NCBI GenBank assembly: GCA_035542575.1
Contig: DATKLE010000057.1
Coordinates: 1-64,000 of the forward strand
Length of the DNA: 64,000 nt
Direction: 5' to 3'
Origin: JAIQET01 sp035542575
GTDB lineage: Bacteria; Acidobacteriota; Terriglobia; Terriglobales; Acidobacteriaceae
A program made the translations under genes and the position numbers. Positions within the stretch are counted from its first letter, which is position 1. Every line of letters begins with the position of its first letter. This document shows positions 1 through 8,371 of this stretch, one piece after another. The notes beneath the pieces were generated by a model. It worked only from the letters and a program-made list of their open reading frames with translations. It had not been told where the DNA came from and did not search any database.

Positions 1-45
1 CAGACCGGGTTCAAGACTGCCCTTCGGTTTTTCATCCGACGCCAT
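1..45 (-). CDS. N-terminus of an unidentified gene leaving the window
   Basis: An ATG on the minus strand at 45 opens a frame that runs without a stop to the window edge and encodes MASDEKPKGSLEPGL. A TAGACT hexamer lies six bases before the ATG, like the close -10 boxes of other genes here, and no Shine-Dalgarno sequence is visible. Fifteen residues are too few to assign a family. The hydrophilic start would fit a small cytoplasmic or membrane-associated protein. It may not be a real gene. Confidence 0.35.
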   Translation of the reverse strand, partial: MASDEKPKGSLEPGL

Positions 46-119
46 GGCGCGAGTCTAACACCGCTTGCACTGAGGCGAATTCGGTACACCTGACCTTAGT
101 CTTCATTTCCGTTTCGAGA

Positions 120-218
120 GTCATCCCAGCCGGGCGAGGGATCTGGCGTGCCGTGCCTCAGCTTCACGGCTGAGATGCCGGGCGCTACGCGCGAGATCCT
201 TCGCAAGCTCAGGATGTC
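120..218. repeat. Degenerate copy of the GTCATCC...GGATG intergenic repeat
   Basis: The left arm (GTCATCC, then GCGAGGGATCT) and the right arm (GAGATCCTTCGC, then GCTCAGGATG) match the arms of the elements at 1449-1561 and 50171-50323. The centre holds a CTCAGC/GCTGAG stem. The rest of 46-336 shows no gene. Confidence 0.55.
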
Positions 219-336
219 GCTCGTGAGTTAAGAGATGACTGGATTACTCCGTCGAAGCACCTCATCGCAAATTGACGTGAGGAAACGTCGAACCCTAGAA
301 TCAGGCTACGGGATTCTGGCCCAGGTCTGGAGATTC

Positions 337-624
337 ATGCCACTTTACGAGTACGAGTGTAAGAAGTGCCATCACCGCTTTGAGCGCATCCAGAAGTTCT
401 CCGATCCCCACATCAAGAAGTGTCCCGACTGCGGCGGGCCAGTGGAGCAGGTGATCTCGGCGCCGGCGGTGCAGTTCAAGGGCTCGGGATGGTACGTCAC
501 CGACTACGCCCGGGGCAGCTCGCACGCCGCCAGCGCAAAAAACGGCGAATCGAAGAAAGAGGAGAAGCCAAAGGCCGAGACCAAGTCCGAAAGCAAAGAG
601 AAGTCCAAGAAACATAAGGACTAA
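337..624 (+). CDS. FmdB-family zinc ribbon protein
   Basis: This 95-residue protein begins MPLYEYECKKCHHRFE, the standard FmdB/CxxC_CxxC_SSSS start. It has two CxxC knuckles (CKKC near residue 8 and CPDC near residue 29) that should bind one zinc ion. The typical AVQFKGSGWYVTDY segment follows, and then a charged Lys/Glu/Ser-rich tail. The frame is open upstream to 235, but the family always starts at MPxYEY, so I chose the ATG at 337. The family was first noted beside formamidase genes and is proposed to regulate or assist other proteins; its role here is unknown. It appears to be monocistronic. Confidence 0.9.
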   Translation: MPLYEYECKKCHHRFERIQKFSDPHIKKCPDCGGPVEQVISAPAVQFKGSGWYVTDYARGSSHAASAKNGESKKEEKPKAETKSESKEKSKKHKD

Positions 625-711
625 GTCTGAATCGCACTCCTGCACTCGCAAGCTGCCAGCCACCAGCCACTACCCTGAATCGTTTGCCCTCACCCGGCAT
701 CTAAATCAGTC

Positions 712-737
712 AAAATGGTCGTTATAACGAGGATTTT
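712..737. promoter_or_regulatory. 26-bp palindrome abutting the pirin start codon (putative operator)
   Basis: The core TCGTTATAACGA (719-730) is a perfect 12-bp palindrome. It is flanked symmetrically by GG and GG, then AAAAT and ATTTT, so 22 of 26 positions are self-complementary. A TATAAC -10-like hexamer (723-728) sits inside it and the ATG follows at 738. A bound regulator would cover both the -10 region and the start codon. The regulator is not known. Confidence 0.5.
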
Positions 738-1436
738 ATGATAACCATTCGGCCCAGCAACCAACGCGGCGGCGGCGACTACGGGTGGCTCAACACCCGC
801 CACAGCTTTTCTTTCGATCAGTACTACGATCCCAAGTTCATGGGCTTTCGCTCGCTGCGCGTGATCAACGAAGACTTCGTGCAGCCTGGGCACGGCTTTC
901 CCATGCATCCCCATCGCGACATGGAGATCATCACCTGCCTGCTCGAAGGCGCGCTCGAGCACAACGACAGCATGGGCAACGGCTCTATCATCCGCCCCGG
1001 CGACGGGCAGCGCATGAGCGCCGGCCGGGGAGTGCGGCACAGTGAAGCCAACCCGTCAAAGACGGAGGCAGCGCATCTGCTGCAGATCTGGATCCAGCCC
1101 AACCAGCGCAGCCTTGAGCCCAGCTACGAGCAGAAGGAGTTTCCGTCCGAAGAGAAGCGCGGCAAGCTGCGCCTGATTGCCGGCCCCGACGGCGAAGACG
1201 GCTCGGTGACCATTCATCAGGATGCGCGGCTGTATGTCTCGCTCCTTTCTCCAGGGCAGCAGGTCCAGCACGATCTGGCGCCGGGCCGCTATGCCTGGCT
1301 GCAGGTGGCCAAGGGCGCGGTGGAGTTGAATGGGAAGCCGCTCAGCCAGGGCGATGGTGCCGCGGTCAGCGAAGAGTCGAGGCTGACGATCAAGGGGACC
1401 AAAGACGCGGAGATTCTGCTGTTCGATCTGGCGTGA
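738..1436 (+). CDS. Pirin family protein (YhhW-type bicupin)
   Basis: This 232-residue protein has the pirin bicupin fold, with the N-terminal cupin at about residues 1-130 and the C-terminal cupin at about 140-232. The four metal ligands of E. coli YhhW are present at the same positions: H57, H59, H101 and E103 (motifs MHPHRDME and GVRHSE). Bacterial relatives can act as quercetin 2,3-dioxygenases, but the physiological substrate is usually unknown. A palindromic putative operator touches its start codon. A flavin reductase-like gene follows on the same strand after a 190-base gap that holds a repeat element, so a shared redox role is possible but unproven. Confidence 0.92.
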   Translation: MITIRPSNQRGGGDYGWLNTRHSFSFDQYYDPKFMGFRSLRVINEDFVQPGHGFPMHPHRDMEIITCLLEGALEHNDSMGNGSIIRPGDGQRMSAGRGVRHSEANPSKTEAAHLLQIWIQPNQRSLEPSYEQKEFPSEEKRGKLRLIAGPDGEDGSVTIHQDARLYVSLLSPGQQVQHDLAPGRYAWLQVAKGAVELNGKPLSQGDGAAVSEESRLTIKGTKDAEILLFDLA

Positions 1437-1448
1437 GCATTTTAACCT

Positions 1449-1561
1449 GTCATCTGAGCGGAGCGGGGCGAAGGCCACGCGGAGTCGAAGCATCCCTACT
1501 CTGACCATACTGCCGAGGGTAGGGATTCCTCCTCCTTCGCTGCGCTCAGGGTCGGAATGAC
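1449..1561. repeat. GTCAT...ATGAC intergenic repeat element, copy 2
   Basis: The outer arms are GTCATCTGAGCGGAGCG and, in inverted orientation, CGCTGCGCTCAGGGTCGGAATGAC. Inner arms are GAGTCGAAGCATCCCTAC and GGTAGGGATTCCTCC. The whole could fold as one long imperfect hairpin between the pirin and flavin reductase genes. It shares its arms and its GGAGTCGAAG core with the element at 50171-50323. Confidence 0.7.
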
Positions 1562-1576
1562 AACCTGCTTGGGGCC

Positions 1577-1597
1577 GGATAGCCGAGGCGGCTGTCC
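1577..1597. repeat. Short hairpin upstream of the flavin reductase gene
   Basis: GGATAGCCG and CGGCTGTCC form a nine-pair stem with one G-U pair around an AGG loop. It ends about 15 bases before the strong GGGAGGTGA ribosome binding site of the next gene. It may end the preceding transcript or be a repeat remnant. Confidence 0.4.
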
Positions 1598-1626
1598 CTG
1601 CGCGAATGTTTTCCGGGAGGTGAACT

Positions 1627-2238
1627 ATGGCAAGCGAAGGAAAGGGAATCCGCATTGTTGTCATCAATGGCAGCGTGCGTCCCAATAACTACACCAGCAT
1701 GGCGTCAGCGCTGGTGGTGGACGAGTTGAAGAAAGATCCTAACGTTACGGTCCACGTCATCAACCCCTTGGAGTATCACCTGCCTTTTCCTGGGATCGAC
1801 CCGAATGCGCCAGGGACGAAGAGGCTGCAAGAGGAAGTGAGGGACGCGACGGCGGTGATCCTTGCCACCCCTGAGTATCACGGCAGCTTCAGCAGCGTGA
1901 CCAAGCTGGTGATCGAGAACCTGGGATTCCCGTCTGTGCTGGCCGGGAAGCCGGTTGCCCTGCTGGGCGTGGCGGCGGGGAGCATCGGCGCCATCAAGTC
2001 CCTGGAGCATCTGCGGGGCGTGTGCTCGCATATCGGCGCCGTCGTGCTGCCATTGCCGATCTCGGTGGCAAATGTTCAGCGCGTATTCGACACCTCCGGC
2101 CAGGTTCTCGACCCGGCGGTGGAGAAGTTGATCCGCAGCCTCGCCAAGAATGTCATGGACTACCTGCACCAGAATGTTTGCCCGTCGGTAACGCTGGAGA
2201 GGCTGCTGCGGAGTGGGATTGCGGTAGTAGGGGCGTAA
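1627..2238 (+). CDS. NADPH-dependent FMN reductase family protein
   Basis: This 203-residue protein has a flavodoxin-like fold. A beta strand (IRIVVINGSVR, residues 8-18) leads into the FMN phosphate-binding loop, and the ATPEYHGSFSSVTK segment is the typical second FMN-contact loop of the NAD(P)H:FMN/quinone reductase family. The G-rich VALLGVAAGSIG segment is also usual. Members reduce flavins, quinones, chromate or azo dyes, and the exact substrate cannot be read from sequence. The start is well supported by GGGAGGTGA just upstream. It follows the pirin gene on the same strand, separated by a repeat element, so co-transcription is uncertain. Confidence 0.88.
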   Translation: MASEGKGIRIVVINGSVRPNNYTSMASALVVDELKKDPNVTVHVINPLEYHLPFPGIDPNAPGTKRLQEEVRDATAVILATPEYHGSFSSVTKLVIENLGFPSVLAGKPVALLGVAAGSIGAIKSLEHLRGVCSHIGAVVLPLPISVANVQRVFDTSGQVLDPAVEKLIRSLAKNVMDYLHQNVCPSVTLERLLRSGIAVVGA

Positions 2239-2276
2239 GGGGACTCTCGGGGATGACGCCGAGTCGGCTGTGACCG

Positions 2277-5200
2277 CTAACGTCGCGCCTTTGCCGCTTT
2301 GCTCGCGACCAGCCCGAAGCCCCGAGCGGAGGCGTCTTTTTCCAGTTCCTGCAATTGGGCCACACCTTTGCCGGATTTCTTCGCGATGATCCCGAGCGTC
2401 AAGCGGGCTTGCAGCTGCGGCTCGACAAGGCCGATCTTCCTGGCTTCCGCGACGATTTGGTTCAACGAATTTGTCGCGTTGCCCAGGTCGGCGGGATGGC
2501 CAGAGGCCATTCGCACCCGTGCGGCCGAGATCTGCACCCCCAGCCGAACCGCCGGCCGCTGGGTCTTGCCGGCCAGAGCTGCCGCCGAGCCAATTTCCTT
2601 TCGCGCCTCACCGGCCTTGCCCCGCGCGGCCAGCAACTCTGCCAGCGTGGCCCGCGCGAGGGCCTCACGCTCGGGCGACTTCGGCGCCGGCACAAGCCCG
2701 TGCAGGGCGACCTCGGCTTCCTCCGGCCGCCCTTCTTCGATCTCCAGCCTTGCCAGCAGCAACTGGTCGTCGGCGGAAGCGTCCTTTTCGTCGAGTTCCC
2801 GGTGCAGCGCCAGAGCCTCTTGGCAGCTCTTGCGGGCGCCTGCCAGGTCTCCCTGCCGCATTTGCACCGTTCCCAGGCCGGCCAGTGCCACGGCCGATTG
2901 GTGCTTCTCGCCGCTCTCCCGCGACACGTCAAGCGCCTGCTCGTAGCTGGACTTGGCTGCGGGCAGATCCCCGGTCGCCAGGGACACGTCGCCTAAGCCC
3001 ACCAGCGGGTACGACGTCTTGCCCTTTTCGCCGGTCTTCTGAAAAATGGCCAGAGCTTCCTCGTAGGCCTTTCGGGACCCGGCCGGATCGCCCAACTGGA
3101 GGTCCACATCTCCCAGATTCACCAGCGCAGTTGCGACGTTCGTATCAGACCCGATCTCCCTTCCGATGGCCAGTGATTCCGCAAACATCTTCCTGCTGCC
3201 CTTCAGATCTCCTTCGGTAACCTGGAGCGCGCCCAGGTTGCTCAAGGTGGCCGCGATGTTGATCTTGTCTCCGGTGTCGCGGTAGATCGCCAGCGCCTGC
3301 TGAGAAAGCTTGTGCGCAGTTGCCAGGTCTCCCTGATCACCGACCAGGCTGGCAATGTTGTCCAACGCGCCCGCCAGGCCACCTTGGTTTCCGATCTGGC
3401 GGTCGAGGTCAGCCACTTGCTCGTAGGCTCGCTTACCGCCGGCCAAGTCTCCCAGGTCATACAGAGCGTTGCCAATGCTGTTGAGTGCAGTGGCAGCTCC
3501 GTAGCGGTCCCCAGCTTCGAGAAATATCCGCTGCGCCTCCTGGCAAGCTGCGATCGCCGCCTTCGGATCCCCCATGTTGCGAAGCGCATTGCACTCGGCT
3601 TGACGCGCCCTCGCGACCAGAAATCTTGCCCCCTGCTGCGCGGCTTTGGCGGCCACGGCCGCAGCCAGAGTTTGCTCGCGCTTGAAATCCGACAGATAGT
3701 GCGCTGCCCGTGCCTCCGCCAGGTCGATGCGCAAGTCGTCGCGCTGCGGCGGCGGCAGGCTGCGGAACCCGGCAATGGTGGCCTGCGCGTCGTTGGCTTT
3801 GCCGGCGAAGGTCTGCAGGTTGGCCAGTTTCAGCCCGTAGTCCAGGTTGTCGGGCGCAGAGTTGAACAGTTCCTTGTAGGCGGCGATGGCCCGGTCTAAT
3901 TGACTGTCCGCTTCGTAGTACTGACCCTCGACCCGCAAGCGTTCCTCGCGGGAAAGATGAGCAGACAGGGTGAAGGCCCGCTTAGCAGCCTCCAGCGACT
4001 TTGCGTCATAGCCTAGAGTGCTCCAGGCGGCTGAGAGTGCCGCCCAGGAAGCCGCGTGGTTAGGATCTTCCGCCACCGCCTTGAGCAGCAGGTCCCTCGC
4101 TCCCAGGGCATCGCTGGCGCGCAGTTTTGCCAAGCCCTCCGCATACAGGCGAGCCGCCGCCGGATTGGAAGGCAGCGTGGCCCGCACGCTGGCCAGCTGG
4201 GTTTCCGAGAGACTGCTCACTCCCAGGCGCGCGCGCAGTTCCGCGCCTGCTTTGCTGACCAGTTCATCGAGCTGGGACCGCGCGGCCTTTTCAGAAACCG
4301 CGGCCAGCGTTTCCCCCGCCGTCGTGTCCTGCAACTTCACGTCGAGGCGGACCTGGTCGCTGCCCACGGGAATATAGGAACCCAGGATCACCAGGTCAGT
4401 CCCCAGGTTCTGCCGGATTCTGGCTAGGGTTTCCTTGCCGTAGCTGTCGGCATCGGGCAGAGCCAGGCTCATCTTCATCTGGACAACGCTCTCCCCGGGA
4501 ATCGTGCGCAACTGCTCGCCTTCAGAGAGTTCGGTGGTGAGCATTTCCGATAGCGCAGTCGAGAACCAGGCCAGTTCCGGCTTTCCGGAGAGGTTCTTGA
4601 AACCCAGCACCGCCACCGAGCGCCGTGCCTTGACTGCGGTTATCGCGGTTGTAGGAGGCTCGGCGCGGCGGTGGAGCGCGAAGTACGCCCCCAGCGCGAG
4701 AGCTGCCAATACCAGGGCGCCTCCCGCCGCCTGCAGAACCATCGTTCGGGTGCGCGCCCGCCTGGCGAGCGGGGAAACTCCGACGGTCAGGCGTTCCAGG
4801 TCGCTGTTCAACTCGCGCGCCGTTTGGTAGCGCCGGGCAGGTTCTTTGTCGAGCGCCTTGAGGATGACGCTCTCAAGTCCAGGAGGAACCTGCGGGTTCA
4901 CCTTGCTGGGCGGTTCCGGATTGCGCGTCAGGATGGCGTTGATCAGGAGAGGCCCGTTGGTCTCGGGGAAGGGCCGCTGCCCGGTGGCCATCTCGTAGAG
5001 CACAGCGCCTGATGCCCAGATGTCGCTGCGTGCGTCGGAAAGCTCGCTGCGCAACTGCTCCGGCGCCATATAGGGCAGTGTGCCGGAAACTTCCTGCGAC
5101 TGGGACATCGTGGCCGTGAGTCCAAGGCCGCTCGCCCGCGGCATGAATTGCGCCAGGCCAAAGTCAAGAATCTTCAGGCGGCCATCAGCCGTCAGGCGCA

Positions 5201-5630
5201 AATTGGCGGGCTTGAGATCACGGTGGACAATCCCTTGCTCGTGAGCGGCCGCCAACCCCTGCGCCAGCTGTATGCCAAGGCCAACCGCTTCTTTGGAGGG
5301 CAGAGCGCCTTCTGCGAGCTTGTCTTCGAGTGTCTCTCCAGGGATGTATTCCGTGACCAGAAAATCAGTGCCCTTGTCGTTTCCGAACTCATACACGGTA
5401 GCGACATTGGGATGGTTCAGCCGCGCAAGTGACAGGGCTTCCCTGCGAAAACGATGGCGGGCCGTCTCCTCAGCGAGCATGCCTGCAGGGAGTACCTTGA
5501 TGGCGACGTCGCGCTCCAGTTGTTCGTCACGGGCGCGGTACACGACACCCATCCCGCCTGCGCCAATTTGCTCGAGAACGCGGTAGTGGGAGATGGCAGC
5601 GCCGACCGTGTCCGCAAGTGATCCCTTCAC
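2277..5630 (-). CDS. Membrane Ser/Thr kinase with TolB-like and TPR domains
   Basis: This 1117-residue protein starts with a Hanks-type kinase (about residues 16-280). The glycine loop GAGGMGVV, K45 in VAIK, HRDLKPAN, DFGLAQ and APEQL are all intact, so it should be active. One membrane helix follows (about 294-316). Next comes a TolB/FlgO-like domain (about 335-460, RRSVAVLGFKNLSGK), then at least a dozen TPR units (about 475-1090). The kinase would be cytoplasmic and the TolB-TPR part outside the membrane, as in other acidobacterial sensor kinases. The start is GTG and no strong ribosome binding site is visible. The signal and targets are unknown. A separate TPR gene lies 142 bases upstream on the same strand. 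Confidence 0.93.
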   Translation of the reverse strand: MKGSLADTVGAAISHYRVLEQIGAGGMGVVYRARDEQLERDVAIKVLPAGMLAEETARHRFRREALSLARLNHPNVATVYEFGNDKGTDFLVTEYIPGETLEDKLAEGALPSKEAVGLGIQLAQGLAAAHEQGIVHRDLKPANLRLTADGRLKILDFGLAQFMPRASGLGLTATMSQSQEVSGTLPYMAPEQLRSELSDARSDIWASGAVLYEMATGQRPFPETNGPLLINAILTRNPEPPSKVNPQVPPGLESVILKALDKEPARRYQTARELNSDLERLTVGVSPLARRARTRTMVLQAAGGALVLAALALGAYFALHRRAEPPTTAITAVKARRSVAVLGFKNLSGKPELAWFSTALSEMLTTELSEGEQLRTIPGESVVQMKMSLALPDADSYGKETLARIRQNLGTDLVILGSYIPVGSDQVRLDVKLQDTTAGETLAAVSEKAARSQLDELVSKAGAELRARLGVSSLSETQLASVRATLPSNPAAARLYAEGLAKLRASDALGARDLLLKAVAEDPNHAASWAALSAAWSTLGYDAKSLEAAKRAFTLSAHLSREERLRVEGQYYEADSQLDRAIAAYKELFNSAPDNLDYGLKLANLQTFAGKANDAQATIAGFRSLPPPQRDDLRIDLAEARAAHYLSDFKREQTLAAAVAAKAAQQGARFLVARARQAECNALRNMGDPKAAIAACQEAQRIFLEAGDRYGAATALNSIGNALYDLGDLAGGKRAYEQVADLDRQIGNQGGLAGALDNIASLVGDQGDLATAHKLSQQALAIYRDTGDKINIAATLSNLGALQVTEGDLKGSRKMFAESLAIGREIGSDTNVATALVNLGDVDLQLGDPAGSRKAYEEALAIFQKTGEKGKTSYPLVGLGDVSLATGDLPAAKSSYEQALDVSRESGEKHQSAVALAGLGTVQMRQGDLAGARKSCQEALALHRELDEKDASADDQLLLARLEIEEGRPEEAEVALHGLVPAPKSPEREALARATLAELLAARGKAGEARKEIGSAAALAGKTQRPAVRLGVQISAARVRMASGHPADLGNATNSLNQIVAEARKIGLVEPQLQARLTLGIIAKKSGKGVAQLQELEKDASARGFGLVASKAAKARR

Positions 5631-5772
5631 GCTGAACTTATGCTGAACCGCTGCTTACGTCAAAGCAAGCGGGACCCATCTTGCTAGCTCGGTTTCTTGG
5701 CTGATCGTGTCCCTAGATGGGAATAAACCATGGAAACCCGGCAAGAGGCTAGCTGTGGTTCGGGCCCGCAGG

Positions 5773-7023
5773 CTACCGCGGTTCGGGAGCTGCCTCGGGA
5801 ATTGCAGGCGTCTTGGGAACGACGAACTCGTCAAGGTAGCGCGTGAGCTTGTCGCGATTCGCCAAGCGGTAGGGAATATAATCCTGCGCGATTCCTTCGT
5901 CCGCGCGGTTGAGCAGCACGAACGGCTCCAGCAGGCCGGCATCATCGATCTTGATGAGCGCAAGCAGCCCTGGATCTAGCTTGGCAGAGATCTTCTCGAA
6001 ATCCTTCTGCTCCTTGAGCACCTTGACCATTAAGCCCAGCGCGTAGGCTTCCTCTTTCAAGGTGCGCCGATACTTGGGCTCGTTGGGGAATTCCTTGGCA
6101 AAAAGTTCTCCGTGCCAGCCGGCCCGCCCCAGACCATAGCTTATCCATGCCACGGCGTTCGGATCATCCTTGGGGGTGTCTTGAATAGTGATGCTAATGT
6201 GCTTGTCATCCTTGGCCGAGACCTGGCTTCGGTCCTGCAGGCGGACCCAGTTGAGAGTAACGTGGTTTCGCTGGGCCCATTGATTCACACCCTGCCATGA
6301 CAGGCGCTTGTATGGCTCAGCAATGATCGCCTGAATGAACTTGCTGCGGGCCTCATCCATCTTGTCGGCCAGCATGAGGGCGTCGCCCCAATAGCGGTAG
6401 GCCGTCTCCTGATTCGGATCGATCTGAACCGCCCGGGAGAACCACTCTCCCGCGCTGCCCAGCGTGCGTTGCCGGAAGTAGGTGTCTCCGGTAAAAAGAG
6501 CGGCTTCATAGTTGTTTGGATCCAGCAGCAGCGCGCGAAGACATCCATCGCGTGCCTTATCAAGATCGCCGCGGACGAAGTCGGCCTCGGCTTCCTTCAT
6601 CGCGGCATCGACTTCTTTGCGCGGCGAAAACGCGGCTTCGGATCCGTCTTCGGGAATCCATTCCAGAATGGTGAAAAGGATGGAATCCTGGGCGCCGGCG
6701 GCCTGTGCCTCCAGAGCTATTTTGCGGGCCCGGAGACGCGCCTCCTTCCTTTGTTCTGGATCGGTCAGGGTCGCTGCGTAGGAGGCGACGGAATAGGCCC
6801 AGCGGACCTTGAGGTTGGAGTCGGCAGGGTATCGCGCCACCAGGTCTTCGAGGAGCGGCATGGCTTCGACCATCTTGCCGCTCTGATACAAGTCGAGGGC
6901 CTCTCGGACCTGCGGATTATTGGCGTCAGCGGTTTGCGCAACGGAAAGGGCCGGCCAAACTTGGAGCGCGCCAAAGGCCAGCACGAAAAAAGACAGCGCC
7001 CGACGAAACGACTGACGCGCCAT
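5773..7023 (-). CDS. Secreted TPR-repeat protein
   Basis: I chose the ATG at 7023 because AGGTGG lies just upstream and the product then begins with a clear signal peptide (MARQSFRRALSFFVLAFG, cleavage near ALSVAQ). An in-frame ATG at 7095 would add 24 residues. The 416-residue product has TPR units at about residues 30-90 (ALDLYQSGKMVEAMPLLEDL) and 140-250, followed by a less repetitive region to about residue 400. TPR proteins of this type are periplasmic scaffolds. No enzymatic motif is visible. It lies between the large kinase-TPR gene and dgt, all on the minus strand. Confidence 0.8.
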   Translation of the reverse strand: MARQSFRRALSFFVLAFGALQVWPALSVAQTADANNPQVREALDLYQSGKMVEAMPLLEDLVARYPADSNLKVRWAYSVASYAATLTDPEQRKEARLRARKIALEAQAAGAQDSILFTILEWIPEDGSEAAFSPRKEVDAAMKEAEADFVRGDLDKARDGCLRALLLDPNNYEAALFTGDTYFRQRTLGSAGEWFSRAVQIDPNQETAYRYWGDALMLADKMDEARSKFIQAIIAEPYKRLSWQGVNQWAQRNHVTLNWVRLQDRSQVSAKDDKHISITIQDTPKDDPNAVAWISYGLGRAGWHGELFAKEFPNEPKYRRTLKEEAYALGLMVKVLKEQKDFEKISAKLDPGLLALIKIDDAGLLEPFVLLNRADEGIAQDYIPYRLANRDKLTRYLDEFVVPKTPAIPEAAPEPR

Positions 7024-7145
7024 GGCAGCACCACCTATTCGCTTCGACTCCATCGGACTGAACAAGGTTCCGCAGCCTAATACGAAGAACGACATCTGAA
7101 AACATTCTTGCAGGTTTATACAGCCAGGGCCTGATCCGCCCTTGT

Positions 7146-8261
7146 TCAGTTCTTGCGCTGTTTTTCGTATTGCTCTGTGATGTAGCTGTCCGTCATCCCC
7201 GCGATGTAGTCGCAGACCACGCGTGGCAGGGGTTCCTTGCGGGCCTTCTCGCGGTAGTTGTAGGGCAACTGGTCAGGCTGCTTCGTCCAAAGCGTGAACA
7301 GCTCGCCGATGATACGCTCGGCGTCCTCCTTCTCCGGATCAAGAGCCGCGCTGAAATAGAGTCTGGCGTAAAGGAAGTCCTTGGCCTCTCGCCGCGCCTG
7401 CTCGGCTGCGGGGCTGAAGGTGACCAGCCGGTCGCGGCAGGCACGCACGTCCTCCAGGCGCTTGATTCCGGCCTCGGCAATTCTCGCCTGTGTGTTCTGG
7501 ATCAGGTCTCCCACCAGCAAGTCGAGCATGCGCTTGAGCGCTTCGTTGAACTTCAGCTTTTCCAAGGCGTCAGGATACGTCTGCTCGGCCTCGTGGTAGA
7601 AGCGGCCGAACACGGACACGCCTTGCCGGATGTCGTCGAGCGAGAGGAGATGGGCTTCGTACCCGTCGTCAAGGTCGGCGGTGTTGTAGGCAATTTCATC
7701 CGCCAGGTCGATGAGCTGGGCTTCCAGCGGCGGGCGCTGATCGAGGAGATACTCGGCCAACTCGGGAAACTGCGCAGCGGGGTAATCGCGTGAATGCTTG
7801 ATGATGCCTTCGCGGACTTCGAAGGTCAGGTTCAGCCCGCGAAAGGCGGCGTAGCGCTGCTCGAAGTCCTCCACAATGCGCAGCGCGTGCAGGTTGTGGT
7901 CGAAGGAAAAGCCATGCTCGTGCATGGCAACATCAAGCGCCTTCTCGCCAGCATGGCCGAAAGGAGGGTGGCCGATGTCGTGGGCGAGTGCGAGGGCTTC
8001 GACCAGATCCACGTTCAGACTCAGTTGTGCGGCGATGGTGCGCGCAATCTGCGACACCTCGATGGTGTGCGTCAGGCGATTGCGGAAGTGATCGGAGAAG
8101 CGGCGGGTGAAGACCTGGGTCTTGTCCTCCAAGCGGCGGAACGCGCGCGCATGGATGATCCGGTCGCGGTCCCGCTGGAAATCGTTGCGGTAGGGATGCG
8201 GGGGCTCGGGAAAACGGCGTCCGCGGGATGCCTCCACCCGCACCGCGTAGTCGGCGAGCAT
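7146..8261 (-). CDS. dgt: Deoxyguanosinetriphosphate triphosphohydrolase-like protein
   Basis: This 371-residue HD-superfamily enzyme has the metal-binding set H65 (THTIEVSQIART), H94-D95 (ALAHDIGHPPFGHAGE) and a later Asp in DLADEIAYNTADLDDG. It also has the family's HARAFRRLEDKTQVF segment at about residue 37. The family hydrolyses dGTP, and in some members other dNTPs, to the deoxynucleoside and triphosphate, which affects nucleotide pools and replication fidelity. The length matches the short, non-enterobacterial dGTPase type. The ATG at 8261 gives a normal N-terminus. The gene is separated from the next upstream minus-strand gene by a repeat and terminator-like hairpin. Confidence 0.93.
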   Translation of the reverse strand: MLADYAVRVEASRGRRFPEPPHPYRNDFQRDRDRIIHARAFRRLEDKTQVFTRRFSDHFRNRLTHTIEVSQIARTIAAQLSLNVDLVEALALAHDIGHPPFGHAGEKALDVAMHEHGFSFDHNLHALRIVEDFEQRYAAFRGLNLTFEVREGIIKHSRDYPAAQFPELAEYLLDQRPPLEAQLIDLADEIAYNTADLDDGYEAHLLSLDDIRQGVSVFGRFYHEAEQTYPDALEKLKFNEALKRMLDLLVGDLIQNTQARIAEAGIKRLEDVRACRDRLVTFSPAAEQARREAKDFLYARLYFSAALDPEKEDAERIIGELFTLWTKQPDQLPYNYREKARKEPLPRVVCDYIAGMTDSYITEQYEKQRKN

Positions 8262-8280
8262 GAAGGAAGTCTAGCTTACT

Positions 8281-8371
8281 CAGTTGCGAGTTGCGAGTTG
8301 CAAGTTGCGAGTTAAACAAAAATGGCACGGTCGGCGCCGTGCCTTTCACTCGGTACTCGCAACTCGGTACT
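8281..8371. repeat. Short-word inverted repeat with GAGTTGC units
   Basis: The left arm (8281-8313) repeats the word GAGTTGC about four times. The right arm (8348-8371, ACTCGGTACTCGCAACTC) is partly complementary to it. The arms enclose the GGCACGG/CCGTGCC terminator hairpin. It resembles the elements at 10597, 26924 and 39557. Confidence 0.6.
8315..8346 (-). terminator. Rho-independent terminator after the 8370-10442 TPR gene
   Basis: Read on the minus strand, a seven-pair stem (GGCACGG with CCGTGCC, positions 8324-8330 and 8337-8343) with a six-base loop is followed by ATTTTTGTTT. It lies 24 bases beyond the stop of the minus-strand TPR gene. Confidence 0.75.

Noticed and set aside
235..336. 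A longer N-terminus for the FmdB protein
   Set aside because: The family begins at MPxYEY; the extra 34 residues include repeat-derived sequence and have no ribosome binding site.
2242..2265. A terminator between the FMN reductase and kinase genes (GACTC/GAGTC stem)
   Set aside because: The stem is interrupted by a bulge and no T-run follows on either strand.
8281..8313. A CRISPR-like array from the GAGTTGC repeats
   Set aside because: The units are about seven bases with no spacers, and there are no cas genes.
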